Source of the DNA: Halobacteriovorax sp.
GTDB taxonomy: Bacteria > Bdellovibrionota > Bacteriovoracia > Bacteriovoracales > Bacteriovoracaceae
Assembly (NCBI GenBank): GCA_002720865.1
Contig: PBIO01000011.1
Span: 400,465-464,464 of the forward strand
Direction: 5' to 3'
DNA length: 64,000 nt
The position numbers and the translations under genes are program-made. This document shows positions 41,222 through 50,221 of the stretch, in pieces; positions within the stretch are counted from its first letter, which is position 1, and the number at the start of each line of letters is the position of its first letter. The notes beneath the pieces are model-generated. The model made no database searches. It was given only the letters and a program-made list of their open reading frames with translations, and was not told the DNA's origin.

Positions 41222-42415
41222 TTACCTTCTTCGGCGTTTTAGGACCATTTTATCAAAGATCTTACGATCTGGAAGCTCTACCGTGTAGGTCATTTGTTTA
41301 GGTGAAACCTCTAGGGCCATGACATGATGCTTCGATTCATTATACCCGCTTCCTCTTAGATACCAGCGGTCTTTAGGCCCTCTCATCTTTACTCCAAGGC
41401 CACCTTCACCAACATAGACGATCCCTTTAACAGGATCTTCTTTATTTTTATAAATTGGAACTGTTCTTTTTAAAACATGCCCATCGGACTCAAAGGCCAT
41501 ATCAATTTGATATTTCTCAAAAAGTGGAACCCAGTGCTTTTTGGCTCTTCCCGGCTTCTTAACTCCTGGCCAAGCTGGTCTATGGTAATTGGCGACAATC
41601 CATTTTGAATCTTTCTTGGCCTTTTTTAAGGTTTTCTTTAACCATCTTTTTTGAGCGCCTGAATGAGAAATATTCGTATTCATCGTCAGTATTGAAAGTT
41701 CAGCAATTCTTGTTCGAAAATAATTTCTTTTAAAGATTCCCCCTGGTCTAGCAAAGACATCATTAAAAAGCGGAGATGCTAACTCGTGATTTCCTCTAGT
41801 AGGGATAATTGGAAGCATTCTCCCATCTTTAGTGGCCGTATGATAATGATCCTCTAGCCACGCTTTCCACTGCTTCCACGACAGCCCGTTAGCGATATAA
41901 TCACCTCCGTGACATAGGGCCAAAATATTTGGATCTTCTTGGAACATCTTTGACATAAGCTTATTCATTTCAATTCTTTGAGCCCGATCTGATCGGCTAT
42001 CGCCACCAAATAAAATTTTAAAAGTTTTATTTTTATCAACTGGAGCTGTTTTGAAATGATACTCTTTTGACTTTTTTCCGTTAGTAACTGCTGTGAAATA
42101 ATACATCGTATCTGGCTTCAACTTTTTAAGTTTGGCCTTATGACGTACGTCCAGAGTGTAAAGAATCGGTTTTGTTTTAGCGTTGTTTTTGAAACGATAT
42201 TTTTTCAAATCTCCATTTCTTGGAACCGTATCGTAGTAAAGATAGGATTTTATCTTATATTTATCCGTGGTCCACATTATATAAGCTTCATGGGCAGGAT
42301 CTTCATGCCAGACAACTCTTAGGTGTTGGACCATCTGAATTTTTTTAGAGTTTACCCCGGCAAAAGCACTTGCAGAGAATAATAAAGTTACGAAGATAAT
42401 TAAAATATTTTTCAT
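41222..42415 (-). CDS. Secreted purple-acid-phosphatase-like metallophosphoesterase
   Basis: From the ATG at 42415 (RBS GGGA; the TTG at 42448 lies inside the upstream gene) the protein has 397 residues. It has a signal peptide (MKNILIIFVTLLFSASAFAG), an N-terminal fibronectin-like PAP domain (about 25-125: VVWHEDPAHEAYIMW, KLKPDTMYYFTA) and a metallophosphoesterase domain with GGDSRSD, HGGDY, TRGNHE and NYHRP. The last motif reads SDGHVLKR, where the family has GHxH, so one metal-binding His seems lost. Known role of relatives: hydrolysis of phosphate esters outside the cytoplasm. It lies 2 bases after the membrane-protein gene stop. Confidence 0.82.
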   Translation of the reverse strand: MKNILIIFVTLLFSASAFAGVNSKKIQMVQHLRVVWHEDPAHEAYIMWTTDKYKIKSYLYYDTVPRNGDLKKYRFKNNAKTKPILYTLDVRHKAKLKKLKPDTMYYFTAVTNGKKSKEYHFKTAPVDKNKTFKILFGGDSRSDRAQRIEMNKLMSKMFQEDPNILALCHGGDYIANGLSWKQWKAWLEDHYHTATKDGRMLPIIPTRGNHELASPLFNDVFARPGGIFKRNYFRTRIAELSILTMNTNISHSGAQKRWLKKTLKKAKKDSKWIVANYHRPAWPGVKKPGRAKKHWVPLFEKYQIDMAFESDGHVLKRTVPIYKNKEDPVKGIVYVGEGGLGVKMRGPKDRWYLRGSGYNESKHHVMALEVSPKQMTYTVELPDRKIFDKMVLKRRRR

Positions 42416-42417
42416 AT

Positions 42418-43230
42418 TTATCCCTTTACAGCTTTCCAAATTTTCCAAGGTTCACTAACTTTTCTTTGTTGTAGGATCATATAAACAACAAATGCCGGAA
42501 GGGCCCAATGAGCACTTCTAAGAAGCATCGGAAAGATACCGTCCCACTGAAAATACATGAGTCTACATACGGCAGTTATAAATCCCCAGGCTGTCATAAA
42601 TAAATATACCGACACTCTTGGTTTAATCAATCCGCTGATTGAAAGGACAATATCTGCCGCACCTATTAAGGTTAAAAGGTGTACTGCATAAGCCTCTGAA
42701 AGCTCATAACCAAATAAAAGTGCAAAGCCTTCAATGAGGAAATCTATAAATTTAGGGTGCTCCATTAGAGCCTCAATTCCATGTCCTACAAAGGTCAAAC
42801 AAATGAAAAACCTGATTAAAAATCTTTTATCAATACCCCAGCCTTTTTCTTGGTTTTTATAAAAAAGATAAAGAACGAGGGGTAGTCCAAACCTTGCAGC
42901 ACCAGTCAAAAGAGCAAACTCATAAGCAAAGCTTGAATGTAAAAGCATCGTGCAAATTGGCAGTGCAAGTCCATAGGCAACTGGTACCAATAAAAAACTA
43001 GCCACTCTAGTTATTAGAAATAGTCCAAAACTAAGTAAAAGTACGAGAGATGAGAACTTATCAAAGAGCGATGCAAATTGATCACTTAAGTTTAAGTTTA
43101 AAAAGATAACTGAGTTAATGGCCGTGGAGTTAAAATAGGCTTCGTAAGACCAGGCAGCAATTTGGAGAAAGAGCGCGAATAGTAAAAAGTTGGTCCACTT
43201 TTTAGTGCTTTGTTCTTCTGAACTTAACAT
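42418..43230 (-). CDS. Polytopic membrane protein of unknown function
   Basis: This 270-residue protein has about seven or eight hydrophobic segments (for example FLLFALFLQIAAWSYEAYF, LVLLLSFGLFLITRVASFLLV, LIGAADIVLSISGLI, WALPAFVVYMIL). The arrangement with GHGIEALMEHPKFIDFL between helices resembles DoxX-like membrane proteins, but I cannot assign it. A perfect AGGAGG site precedes the ATG. It is followed at once by the phosphatase gene, so the two probably form an operon. Function unknown. Confidence 0.72.
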   Translation of the reverse strand: MLSSEEQSTKKWTNFLLFALFLQIAAWSYEAYFNSTAINSVIFLNLNLSDQFASLFDKFSSLVLLLSFGLFLITRVASFLLVPVAYGLALPICTMLLHSSFAYEFALLTGAARFGLPLVLYLFYKNQEKGWGIDKRFLIRFFICLTFVGHGIEALMEHPKFIDFLIEGFALLFGYELSEAYAVHLLTLIGAADIVLSISGLIKPRVSVYLFMTAWGFITAVCRLMYFQWDGIFPMLLRSAHWALPAFVVYMILQQRKVSEPWKIWKAVKG

Positions 43231-43312
43231 TTTGTCCTCCTGACAAATGAGATATTTAAATTTTATCTTTAAACTTTTAAAAATTACAATTTAGTCATCA
43301 TTAAAAATCAAT

Positions 43313-43717
43313 TTAATGAAACAGTTTACCTAAAATCCCCGACTTAGAGCGGTGGTCTAAATTTTGTATCTGATTTCCCTTCTCAACAAATTTTTGAAAT
43401 AACGTAGTACCAGAATCGGCTTCTTCCATAACAAAATTATAATCCTGAACTGATAACAAACTAACTAGGGCACCATCACTTTTTTCGCACACCTTAAAAG
43501 CGAATTGATTTAAAAAATTTAAACTTTCAAATGGACCTAGAGGCATCTCATCTGATTCAGGCTGCTTTTGAATAAGCTCCTCGTAAACGTCAATCATAGG
43601 CTCAAGTTCAATCAACCCAGTTTCGTCAAAAGCAAATTTCAAATAATAAGCTGAAGGTTTAGACTCTCCACCTTCTTGATAATCATAAATCATGACTATA
43701 GATTCTGTATCGGTCAC
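43313..43717 (-). CDS. Small acidic protein of unknown function (134 aa)
   Basis: I do not recognise this protein. It is acidic, with a likely alpha/beta fold (IVMIYDYQEGG, YYLKFAFDETG, NQFAFKVCEKS) and a basic end (RSKSGILGKLFH). It has no signal peptide or membrane helix. The start is GTG at 43717, overlapping the stop of the larger upstream gene by 4 bases (GTGA), with GGAG at 7 bases, so it is translationally coupled to that gene and may act with its product. Confidence 0.65.
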   Translation of the reverse strand: MTDTESIVMIYDYQEGGESKPSAYYLKFAFDETGLIELEPMIDVYEELIQKQPESDEMPLGPFESLNFLNQFAFKVCEKSDGALVSLLSVQDYNFVMEEADSGTTLFQKFVEKGNQIQNLDHRSKSGILGKLFH

Positions 43718-45492
43718 GAGTAAACTCCAAAGTCCATAGAGATTACTCCTCCTGGGAGCATCTCAATAACTTGTTCTGTTGGTGAAGACTGAATGGCAAC
43801 ATTATGTTCATCAAGAACTTTCATAAGGGCAAAGTTCTTAGCCATCTTAATATGTATTTTCTGTTTATAACTTGTGGGATTATAAAAACTTGCTCTTCGA
43901 ATCTCTTCGTAGTTCAGCTCACTTGGTGAACTTGTTCTTGTTCTCCAAAAATAATCCACTCCTTCAGTGGTACTAACCTGAAGATGTCTTAAAGCAAAAG
44001 TGTCTAAAAGTTTCTTCCAGAACGTTAGCTTTACTCCTGCATCGAGGTCAGAAAGTTTATCTCCCTCTAAAATGATGAGTCTACCATCTCCTAAAACAAT
44101 ATTATGAATGACTGTATGAAAGTTTACTTTTTCCACTCTAAGAGAGTTTTCTAAAAAGAAGCTTTCTAATTTTTTTAAATACTCCATCTTTAGTCCGGAG
44201 CGATTTAAAATGACTTTCCCACCACTCATAAAGATTTTTAAGAGAGTGTTAAAAGCTTTTCTATTCATTCTCTCCCCATGGAAAAAATGAATCTTTTGTT
44301 CAAGGCTTTCACCTTCATCAAAACTAATATTTGTGTTCTCATTTAATGAGTAGCACCAGCGATAATTGCGAGAAAAGTAATGCAGTAAACCTAGATGCTC
44401 CCATGAAGCAGACTTATGTTCTATTTGAGGATTATAATCAAAAACCTCAAAGAACCTTAAAGGTGCATAAGTTATATGCGAATCATCGTCATAATAATCT
44501 TGTCTTAACTTAGTTTCCAAAAAAGAGTTAGCAATCAAATCGTTCAACTGTTTGCCTAAAACTCCTTTTTTACTTCTATGAGGAACTAAAATTGAAGAGG
44601 GCACAACATCTCTCACCATGGCCTGCATAACCTGTTGGCTGTAGGCCAGAGAATCATCATTTCCTGATAATCTTTTAAAGAAAGCCTCACTATTACTTCC
44701 TAGAAAGGCAAATTTTAAAGCCCCTTCCCAGTTCCCACTAAGACCTTCCATCGCTTCTTGAAGGTAGAGGTCTTGAATCGTATTATGAAATTCTAATTTT
44801 TGGGCTTCCTCATCTACAGGTCCAGATAGTTCAGCATCTTCACCCATTTCTTTTTTCTTTGCGTCTAAATATCTAGCAAATCCTTGGTCAAAAACTCGAG
44901 ATCTGTCATAAAAGAAATCTGAGTACTCTCCACTTTTTTGAGTTCCTGGCTCATGGATCATTCCAAAGCTAGCCCCCCAAATATCTGAATCAATTCCGGC
45001 CTCAGTAAAATACTCACCAAGTTCCCCTACGAATTTACAAAAGGCTTGGTAAACTCGGGTATCAAAGAAACTATATATTTTATTAAGCTGACTTTCTCCA
45101 TCAAGACTTCCATAGACCATGCCAGAGGGTCCAAGGCTTAGAGTTCTAGCCAGCATTGATGGGAGACCACCATTTGGTAAAAAAGGCGCTGGAGAAATTG
45201 GTACGATAAAAGTAATTTCTTTTCCTACACTCTTTGCCGCATCAACCAGTTTTTTTAAATCTGTTTCAGGCCGCTCTTTTGCAAAGTTATAGGACTCACC
45301 TGTATCCGAATGAAAGGCCCAATTGATAGGGACTACAATTCGGTTTGAATCTGAATATTCTTGAATCTTTGCCTGCCAAAGTGAAGCTGAGGTTTTCCAA
45401 TAGAGAAACCAATTTTCACCGGGAAACACTGCATCAAAATCCCTTGGCACGGGTGTGGTTAGGGACACATCGACCTCTTCCTTCATCATCAT
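43714..45492 (-). CDS. Putative glycoside-hydrolase-like (TIM-barrel) cytosolic protein
   Basis: This 592-residue protein has no signal peptide. Its N-terminal half reads like the start of a GH42/GH35-like barrel: NWFLYWKTSASLWQAKI, VVPINWAFH, EITFIVPISPAPFLP, and a possible acid/base Glu in GASFGMIHEPG (about residue 175). The second half includes GGKVILNRSGL and a late beta-rich end (IEMLPGGVISMDFG), as in trimer or GATase-like and beta domains of GH42. I base this on pattern only and could not confirm a nucleophile. The alternative is an unrelated enzyme. Three ATGs in a row leave the exact start open. It forms a two-gene unit with the 43313 gene. Confidence 0.5.
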   Translation of the reverse strand: MMMKEEVDVSLTTPVPRDFDAVFPGENWFLYWKTSASLWQAKIQEYSDSNRIVVPINWAFHSDTGESYNFAKERPETDLKKLVDAAKSVGKEITFIVPISPAPFLPNGGLPSMLARTLSLGPSGMVYGSLDGESQLNKIYSFFDTRVYQAFCKFVGELGEYFTEAGIDSDIWGASFGMIHEPGTQKSGEYSDFFYDRSRVFDQGFARYLDAKKKEMGEDAELSGPVDEEAQKLEFHNTIQDLYLQEAMEGLSGNWEGALKFAFLGSNSEAFFKRLSGNDDSLAYSQQVMQAMVRDVVPSSILVPHRSKKGVLGKQLNDLIANSFLETKLRQDYYDDDSHITYAPLRFFEVFDYNPQIEHKSASWEHLGLLHYFSRNYRWCYSLNENTNISFDEGESLEQKIHFFHGERMNRKAFNTLLKIFMSGGKVILNRSGLKMEYLKKLESFFLENSLRVEKVNFHTVIHNIVLGDGRLIILEGDKLSDLDAGVKLTFWKKLLDTFALRHLQVSTTEGVDYFWRTRTSSPSELNYEEIRRASFYNPTSYKQKIHIKMAKNFALMKVLDEHNVAIQSSPTEQVIEMLPGGVISMDFGVYS

Positions 45493-45594
45493 CCTTGATT
45501 ACCTTGCCCAAAATAGGGCTAAGCTACGGAAATTTTACCAATTTTAGCTATGACATGCCAACCCTTAGGCATTCTTATAGGCTCGTGTCAGACC

Positions 45595-45623
45595 TTGTCA
45601 GAAAGGCCCCCAATTTGTATAAA
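45595..45623 (+). promoter_or_regulatory. Sigma-70 promoter of the acyl-CoA dehydrogenase genes
   Basis: TTGTCA (45595-45600), an exact 17-base spacer and TATAAA (45618-45623), each with five of six consensus matches. The predicted leader of about 38 bases contains the AGGAGA ribosome site of the ATG at 45668. Confidence 0.7.
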
Positions 45624-45667
45624 TTTTGAGTACTTGCCCAGTCAATTTCTACAGGAGATTCACCCAA

Positions 45668-46810
45668 ATGTGGTTTTTTAGCGATGAAGAAAAAGAACTA
45701 GCTAAAGTTTGCCGTGACTTTGCTAAAAATGAACTCGCTCCCTTTGCTGAAAAGCATGACGAAGAGGATAGTTTTAATGAAGCTGCTTTTCGAAAAATGG
45801 GAGAACTTGGTCTTCTTGGAATTACAGCTGATCCAAAATATGGTGGCTCAGGACTTGGCGCAACGGCAGCGACAATTGTCATGGAAGAGTTTGGAAAGGC
45901 ATGTGCCGGCTCAACTCTAAGTTACTTGGCCCATGCCATGTTATGTGTAAATAATATTGAGGCCAACGCTTCTGAAGAGCAAAAAGCAAAATATCTTCCC
46001 AAATTAATTTCCGGAGAACATATTGGCTGTATGGGAATGAGCGAACCTGAATATGGGTCCGACGCCATCGGCATGCAAACTCGCGCCAAGCTAGAAGGCG
46101 ACCATTACGTGATCAATGGAACAAAAATGTGGATCACTAATGCTCAGTATTCAGATATTGCCTATGTCTATACAAGAACTGGTGACGAGAAAAAAGATCT
46201 AACAACATTCATCGTTGAAAAAGGCATGGAAGGTTATACGACTGGTAATCCTATTCATAAAATGGGGATGCGCTCCTCCCCCACTGGTGAACTTATTTTT
46301 GAAAATGCAAAGATCCCTGTGGCCAATAGAGTTGGTGAAGAGGGCGATAGCACATACCATATGATGAAAAATCTTGAGATTGAAAGAATCACAATCTCTG
46401 GAATTTCATTAGGTATTGCGCAAGCCTGTGTTGATCAATGTATTAAATATGCCAACGAAAGAAAGCAATTTGGAAAGACCATCGGTAATCACCAGCTTAT
46501 TCAAAAAATGTTAGCGGAAATGGCCACTGAAACAGAGATGATGAGGCATTTTCTCTACTCTGTAGCTAAAGATTACGATAATGGAAATAAAGGAGCGACT
46601 GTTGCTGCCCAAGTAAAACTAGCTCTTCCAAAAATGGCCACCAAAATCGCACTTGATGCGATTCAACTTCACGGTGGTTACGGCTATAGCCGCGAGTTCC
46701 CTCTTGAAAGAATGATGAGAGATAATAAGCTCAACGAAATTGGAGCCGGAACAAATGAAGTCATGATTATGATTATTGCCAAAAACCTTTTAAAAGAAGC
46801 AGCTAAATAA
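45668..46810 (+). CDS. Acyl-CoA dehydrogenase, isovaleryl-CoA-dehydrogenase-like catalytic layout
   Basis: From the ATG at 45668 (AGGAGA upstream; the TTG at 45626 is rejected) the enzyme has 380 residues and starts WFFSDEEKELAKVCRDFA. FAD and substrate motifs: GCMGMSEPEYGSDAIGM, WITNAQYSDI, and HGGYGYSREFPLERMMRD. The end reads EIGAGTNEV with no Glu at the MCAD position; instead a Glu in LEIERITISG sits where isovaleryl-CoA dehydrogenase keeps its base. Known reaction: FAD-dependent alpha,beta-dehydrogenation of acyl-CoA. It overlaps the next dehydrogenase by one base (TAATG). Confidence 0.88.
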   Translation: MWFFSDEEKELAKVCRDFAKNELAPFAEKHDEEDSFNEAAFRKMGELGLLGITADPKYGGSGLGATAATIVMEEFGKACAGSTLSYLAHAMLCVNNIEANASEEQKAKYLPKLISGEHIGCMGMSEPEYGSDAIGMQTRAKLEGDHYVINGTKMWITNAQYSDIAYVYTRTGDEKKDLTTFIVEKGMEGYTTGNPIHKMGMRSSPTGELIFENAKIPVANRVGEEGDSTYHMMKNLEIERITISGISLGIAQACVDQCIKYANERKQFGKTIGNHQLIQKMLAEMATETEMMRHFLYSVAKDYDNGNKGATVAAQVKLALPKMATKIALDAIQLHGGYGYSREFPLERMMRDNKLNEIGAGTNEVMIMIIAKNLLKEAAK

Positions 46811-47940
46811 TGAATGAATTCCAAGTTGAAATTAAGAACCAATTAGAAAAGTTTCGTCTAAATAAGATTGAACCTTTTATGGAAGAAGATGATAGGGATG
46901 AGAAATTCCGTATGGAAATCTTCACTGAACTAGGTCAACTTGGGTTTACCGGTATGTCTATTCCTGAAGAATATGGCGGAGCCGGAATGGGCCTTGAAGA
47001 TGTTTGTATAGCCTTAAGCGAAATTGCTAAAAGTTCTATTTCATACGCTGTAACCATTTCAGTTTCTAGTATGGTTCAAACCATTATTAATGAATGGGGT
47101 AATGAGGAACAGAAGAAAAAATACCTTCCTGCTCTAACTAGCGGCGAAGAAATTGGAGCCTATTGCCTAAGTGAATCAAGCTCTGGCTCAGATGCAGCCA
47201 GCTTAAAAACAACCGCTAAAAAAACAGAGAATGGTTATATTTTAAACGGCTCCAAGATGTGGATCTCTTCAGCTGGCCTAGCTAAAACATATATTGTTAT
47301 GGCCAGAACAGGAGAAGAAGGATCTAAAGGCATTAGCGCTTTCATTGTGCGCGATGGAATGGAAGGATTCACTTACGGAAAAAAAGAAAGAAAGATGGGC
47401 TGGAAGGTTTCACCAACCCGTGAAGTTTTATTTCAGAATTGTTTTGTTCCCGAAGAAAACCTCATTGGAAAAGAAGGGGAAGGTTTCAAAGTGGCTATGA
47501 GTGGCCTTGATAAAGGTCGTATTACCATTGGCTCCCTTGGTGTAGGTCTAGCTCAAAGAGCTCTCGATGAAGCTGTAAAATACTCACTAGAAAGACAACA
47601 ATTTAAAAAAGCTATCTTTGATTTTCAGGGACTCCAATGGATGATGGCCGATATGGCCACAGAAGTTGAAGCAAGTAAGCTCTTGGTTTTTGAAGCGGCT
47701 AAACAATTTGATCAAGGTCGCCTCGAACAAAAACTAGCAAGCATGGCAAAACTCAAGGCAACTGATACGGCCATGAAAGTAACAACAGATGCTGTACAGA
47801 TTCTTGGTGGTGTCGGTTATACAAGTGAGTACCCAGTAGAGCGATTTATGAGAGATGCAAAAGTTCTACAGATAGTTGAAGGGACAAATCAGATTCAAAG
47901 AGTTGTCATAGCAAGATGCCTTAAAAAGCAATATCAATAA
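46810..47940 (+). CDS. Acyl-CoA dehydrogenase, short-chain/MCAD-type catalytic layout
   Basis: This 376-residue enzyme has YCLSESSSGSDAASL, KMWISSAGLA, GGVGYTSEYPVERFMRDAK and, at the end, QIVEGTNQIQR. The Glu in EGTNQ is the catalytic base in the usual MCAD/SCAD position, unlike in the preceding gene. Known reaction: first step of beta-oxidation, electrons passing to ETF. Overlap with the upstream gene (TAATG) shows coupling. The pgi gene follows after 9 bases, so the run may be one operon. Substrate chain length cannot be read. Confidence 0.9.
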   Translation: MNEFQVEIKNQLEKFRLNKIEPFMEEDDRDEKFRMEIFTELGQLGFTGMSIPEEYGGAGMGLEDVCIALSEIAKSSISYAVTISVSSMVQTIINEWGNEEQKKKYLPALTSGEEIGAYCLSESSSGSDAASLKTTAKKTENGYILNGSKMWISSAGLAKTYIVMARTGEEGSKGISAFIVRDGMEGFTYGKKERKMGWKVSPTREVLFQNCFVPEENLIGKEGEGFKVAMSGLDKGRITIGSLGVGLAQRALDEAVKYSLERQQFKKAIFDFQGLQWMMADMATEVEASKLLVFEAAKQFDQGRLEQKLASMAKLKATDTAMKVTTDAVQILGGVGYTSEYPVERFMRDAKVLQIVEGTNQIQRVVIARCLKKQYQ

Positions 47941-47949
47941 GAGGAATAA

Positions 47950-49203
47950 ATGAAATTTAATTTTTCACCCGAACTTCGGGACACGGACTTTCCTGTTCAG
48001 GAATGGTTTAAAAGTTTTAATCAAGTCATTGACTCTAGCGCTACAGGTTTTTTCAGAGTTACTGATCGATCTGAGCTTTTACAGTCTTGTAAAGAGATTC
48101 ATGAGAAATTCAAACATAAAAAGACTTTTGTTCAAATAGGAATTGGCGGAAGTTCTCTTGGTCCAGAAATGCTTATCTCTGCTCTTCAAAAAAATGACGT
48201 TCATTTTGAGTTCATCAATAATATTGACCCCGATCGCATTCATGATCAGCTATCAAAAATTAATTTAAAAGAATCACTTTTTTATGTCGTTTCAAAATCA
48301 GGGGGAACGGCAGAGACAATGTCTGGCTTCGCAATAGTAACAAATCTTCTTTTAGAAAATGGTGTAGCCGAATCAGAGCTAAAAAATTACTTTGTATTTG
48401 CTACCGATCCAATCAAAAGCGAGCTGTTGAACTTAGGAAATGAATTAGATGTTCACTGCCTTGAAGTTCCCTCTAATGTTGGAGGAAGATTTTCAGTTCT
48501 TACTCCAGTGGGACTTTTACCAGCACTTTTCGCAGGAATTGATTGCGACAAGCTTTTAAAGGGTGCAAATGATTTAAAACCCAAGTTGCTCGACGAAAAC
48601 TTATCTGAAAATATTCTGCTACAAACGGCCTGCTGGTTGATGGATCTAAAAAACAAAGGTCGCAATCAAACTGTTATGATGCCGTACTCATCAAAGTTAA
48701 GAGACCTCGGTTTTTGGTTTGTTCAACTTTGGGCAGAATCCCTCGGTAAAAAGAAATCCCTAACTGGAGAAGATGTATTTGAGGGGCTAACCCCGATTCC
48801 AGGATACGGGGCCACGGATCAACACTCCCAGGTTCAGCTTTTTATGGAAGGTCCCCATGATAAAGTCATGATTATGTTGCAGGTCGAAAAATTTGATAAT
48901 GACTACTCACTGCAAAATAAACTTAATTCCCCTCGCCTACAAAAATTGGCTCCCCATAATTTATCCGACCTAATGGAAGCAGAATTTATTGGAAGCTTAA
49001 TGGCCCTAAAGGAACAGGAAAGACCCTATCTACACCTGCAAGTACCAAGAAATAATGAGGAATCCATGGGGGCAATGATTCTATTCTTTGAATCATTGAC
49101 GGCAATTATGGGCTCTGCATTAAAAATAAACCCTTTTGATCAACCTGGAGTTGAACTAGGAAAAATCTACGCCTTTGCCCGTCTCGATGAGCGAAATACT
49201 TAA
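47950..49203 (+). CDS. pgi: Glucose-6-phosphate isomerase
   Basis: This 417-residue enzyme of the shorter bacterial PGI type has VQIGIGGSSLGPEM, VSKSGGTAETM (phosphate and sugar binding), RFSVLTPVGLLPALFAG, the catalytic Glu region in WFVQLWAESLGKK, and the His in ATDQHSQVQLFMEGP. Known reaction: interconversion of glucose-6-phosphate and fructose-6-phosphate in glycolysis and gluconeogenesis. GAGGA lies 6 bases before the ATG. It is probably co-transcribed with the dehydrogenases upstream, an unusual partnership. Confidence 0.93.
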   Translation: MKFNFSPELRDTDFPVQEWFKSFNQVIDSSATGFFRVTDRSELLQSCKEIHEKFKHKKTFVQIGIGGSSLGPEMLISALQKNDVHFEFINNIDPDRIHDQLSKINLKESLFYVVSKSGGTAETMSGFAIVTNLLLENGVAESELKNYFVFATDPIKSELLNLGNELDVHCLEVPSNVGGRFSVLTPVGLLPALFAGIDCDKLLKGANDLKPKLLDENLSENILLQTACWLMDLKNKGRNQTVMMPYSSKLRDLGFWFVQLWAESLGKKKSLTGEDVFEGLTPIPGYGATDQHSQVQLFMEGPHDKVMIMLQVEKFDNDYSLQNKLNSPRLQKLAPHNLSDLMEAEFIGSLMALKEQERPYLHLQVPRNNEESMGAMILFFESLTAIMGSALKINPFDQPGVELGKIYAFARLDERNT

Positions 49204-49298
49204 AATTAAACGATCTTAATGTTGACCGTTCTAAGCTATTGAAAGAATTGAGCATCAGGCGTAGAATTTTGAATATTCCAATAGGAGATTGAATAGCA

Positions 49299-50207
49299 AT
49301 GAGTGATGATTCAACGGTAGTCATAACCGACATTAAGGCCGCATTAGCCTCGGCAGATAAAGAAGCACAAGAAAAACCAGCGGCACTGCTAGTTGTCGGT
49401 GGTGATTTAAACGGAACTATTTTCGATTTAAAAAGTGATGTCACTACTGTTGGCCGTTTTCCCGATAACGTAATTCCACTCGAGTTTAATGGTATCTCTA
49501 GATATCACTTTAAAGTTACAAAAGTATCTGAAGAAGAATTTACGGTTGAAGACGCTGGTTCAAAGAACGGAACTTTCTTAAACAACCAAAAGATCGAAGG
49601 TGCAGTTGTTCTTAATAAAGGCGATATGATTAAGGTTGGTTCAATGGCCTTAAAGTTTTTACCTAAAGGTGATCCGGAAAGATTAACTTACGATAAGCTG
49701 AACCTCGAAGCAAATACCGACGCTCATACAGGTTGTTTTAATAAAGGTTATTTTAATAACTCGATCGCTCTAGAAGTAAAGAAATCTAAAGTAACTGGTG
49801 AGCCACTTTCATTGATACTTTTTGATCTAGATCACTTCAAACACTTAAATGATAATTATGGTCACGATGCTGGAGACTATGTTCTAAAAACTATGGCGGA
49901 AGTCATTAGAGACCATGGTTCAAGAGACAACGATATCTTTGCCCGTTATGGTGGAGAGGAGTTTGTGATTCTTTTACCTAAAACAAATTTGAAACAAGCT
50001 TTTGAAATTGCTGAGAGACTTCGTAAACTTGTTGAACAAACAAACTTTACCTATGACAATCAAAAGCTTCCTGTTACTGCATCAATTGGTGTTGCCGATT
50101 ACAGAAAAGGTGTAAACACAGGAACAGATCTCTTTAAAAGAGCTGATAGTGCCGTTTATAAAGCCAAGGAAGGTGGAAGAAATCAAGTGCAATTTTTTCG
50201 CGAATAA
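49299..50207 (+). CDS. dgcB: FHA-GGDEF diguanylate cyclase, DgcB-like
   Basis: This 302-residue cytosolic protein has a short N-terminal tail (1-28), an FHA domain (about 30-120: VGRFPDN, SRYHF, SKNGTFLN) and an intact GGDEF domain (about 135-300) with the active GGEEF at 218-222 and an RxxD inhibitory site (R209-D212) exactly five residues before it. Known reaction: synthesis of c-di-GMP from two GTP. This layout and length match DgcB (Bd0742) of Bdellovibrio, which controls prey invasion. The tail contains TVVI (Thr6), a TxxI pattern like those bound by FHA domains. AGGAGA lies upstream of the ATG; mutL follows after 14 bases. Confidence 0.85.
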   Translation: MSDDSTVVITDIKAALASADKEAQEKPAALLVVGGDLNGTIFDLKSDVTTVGRFPDNVIPLEFNGISRYHFKVTKVSEEEFTVEDAGSKNGTFLNNQKIEGAVVLNKGDMIKVGSMALKFLPKGDPERLTYDKLNLEANTDAHTGCFNKGYFNNSIALEVKKSKVTGEPLSLILFDLDHFKHLNDNYGHDAGDYVLKTMAEVIRDHGSRDNDIFARYGGEEFVILLPKTNLKQAFEIAERLRKLVEQTNFTYDNQKLPVTASIGVADYRKGVNTGTDLFKRADSAVYKAKEGGRNQVQFFRE

Positions 50208-50221
50208 CTTGAACCACCTCT

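Noticed and set aside
45493..45600. A tRNA or small RNA gene before the acyl-CoA dehydrogenases
   Set aside because: No cloverleaf or CCA end could be folded by eye; a sigma-70 promoter explains the region.
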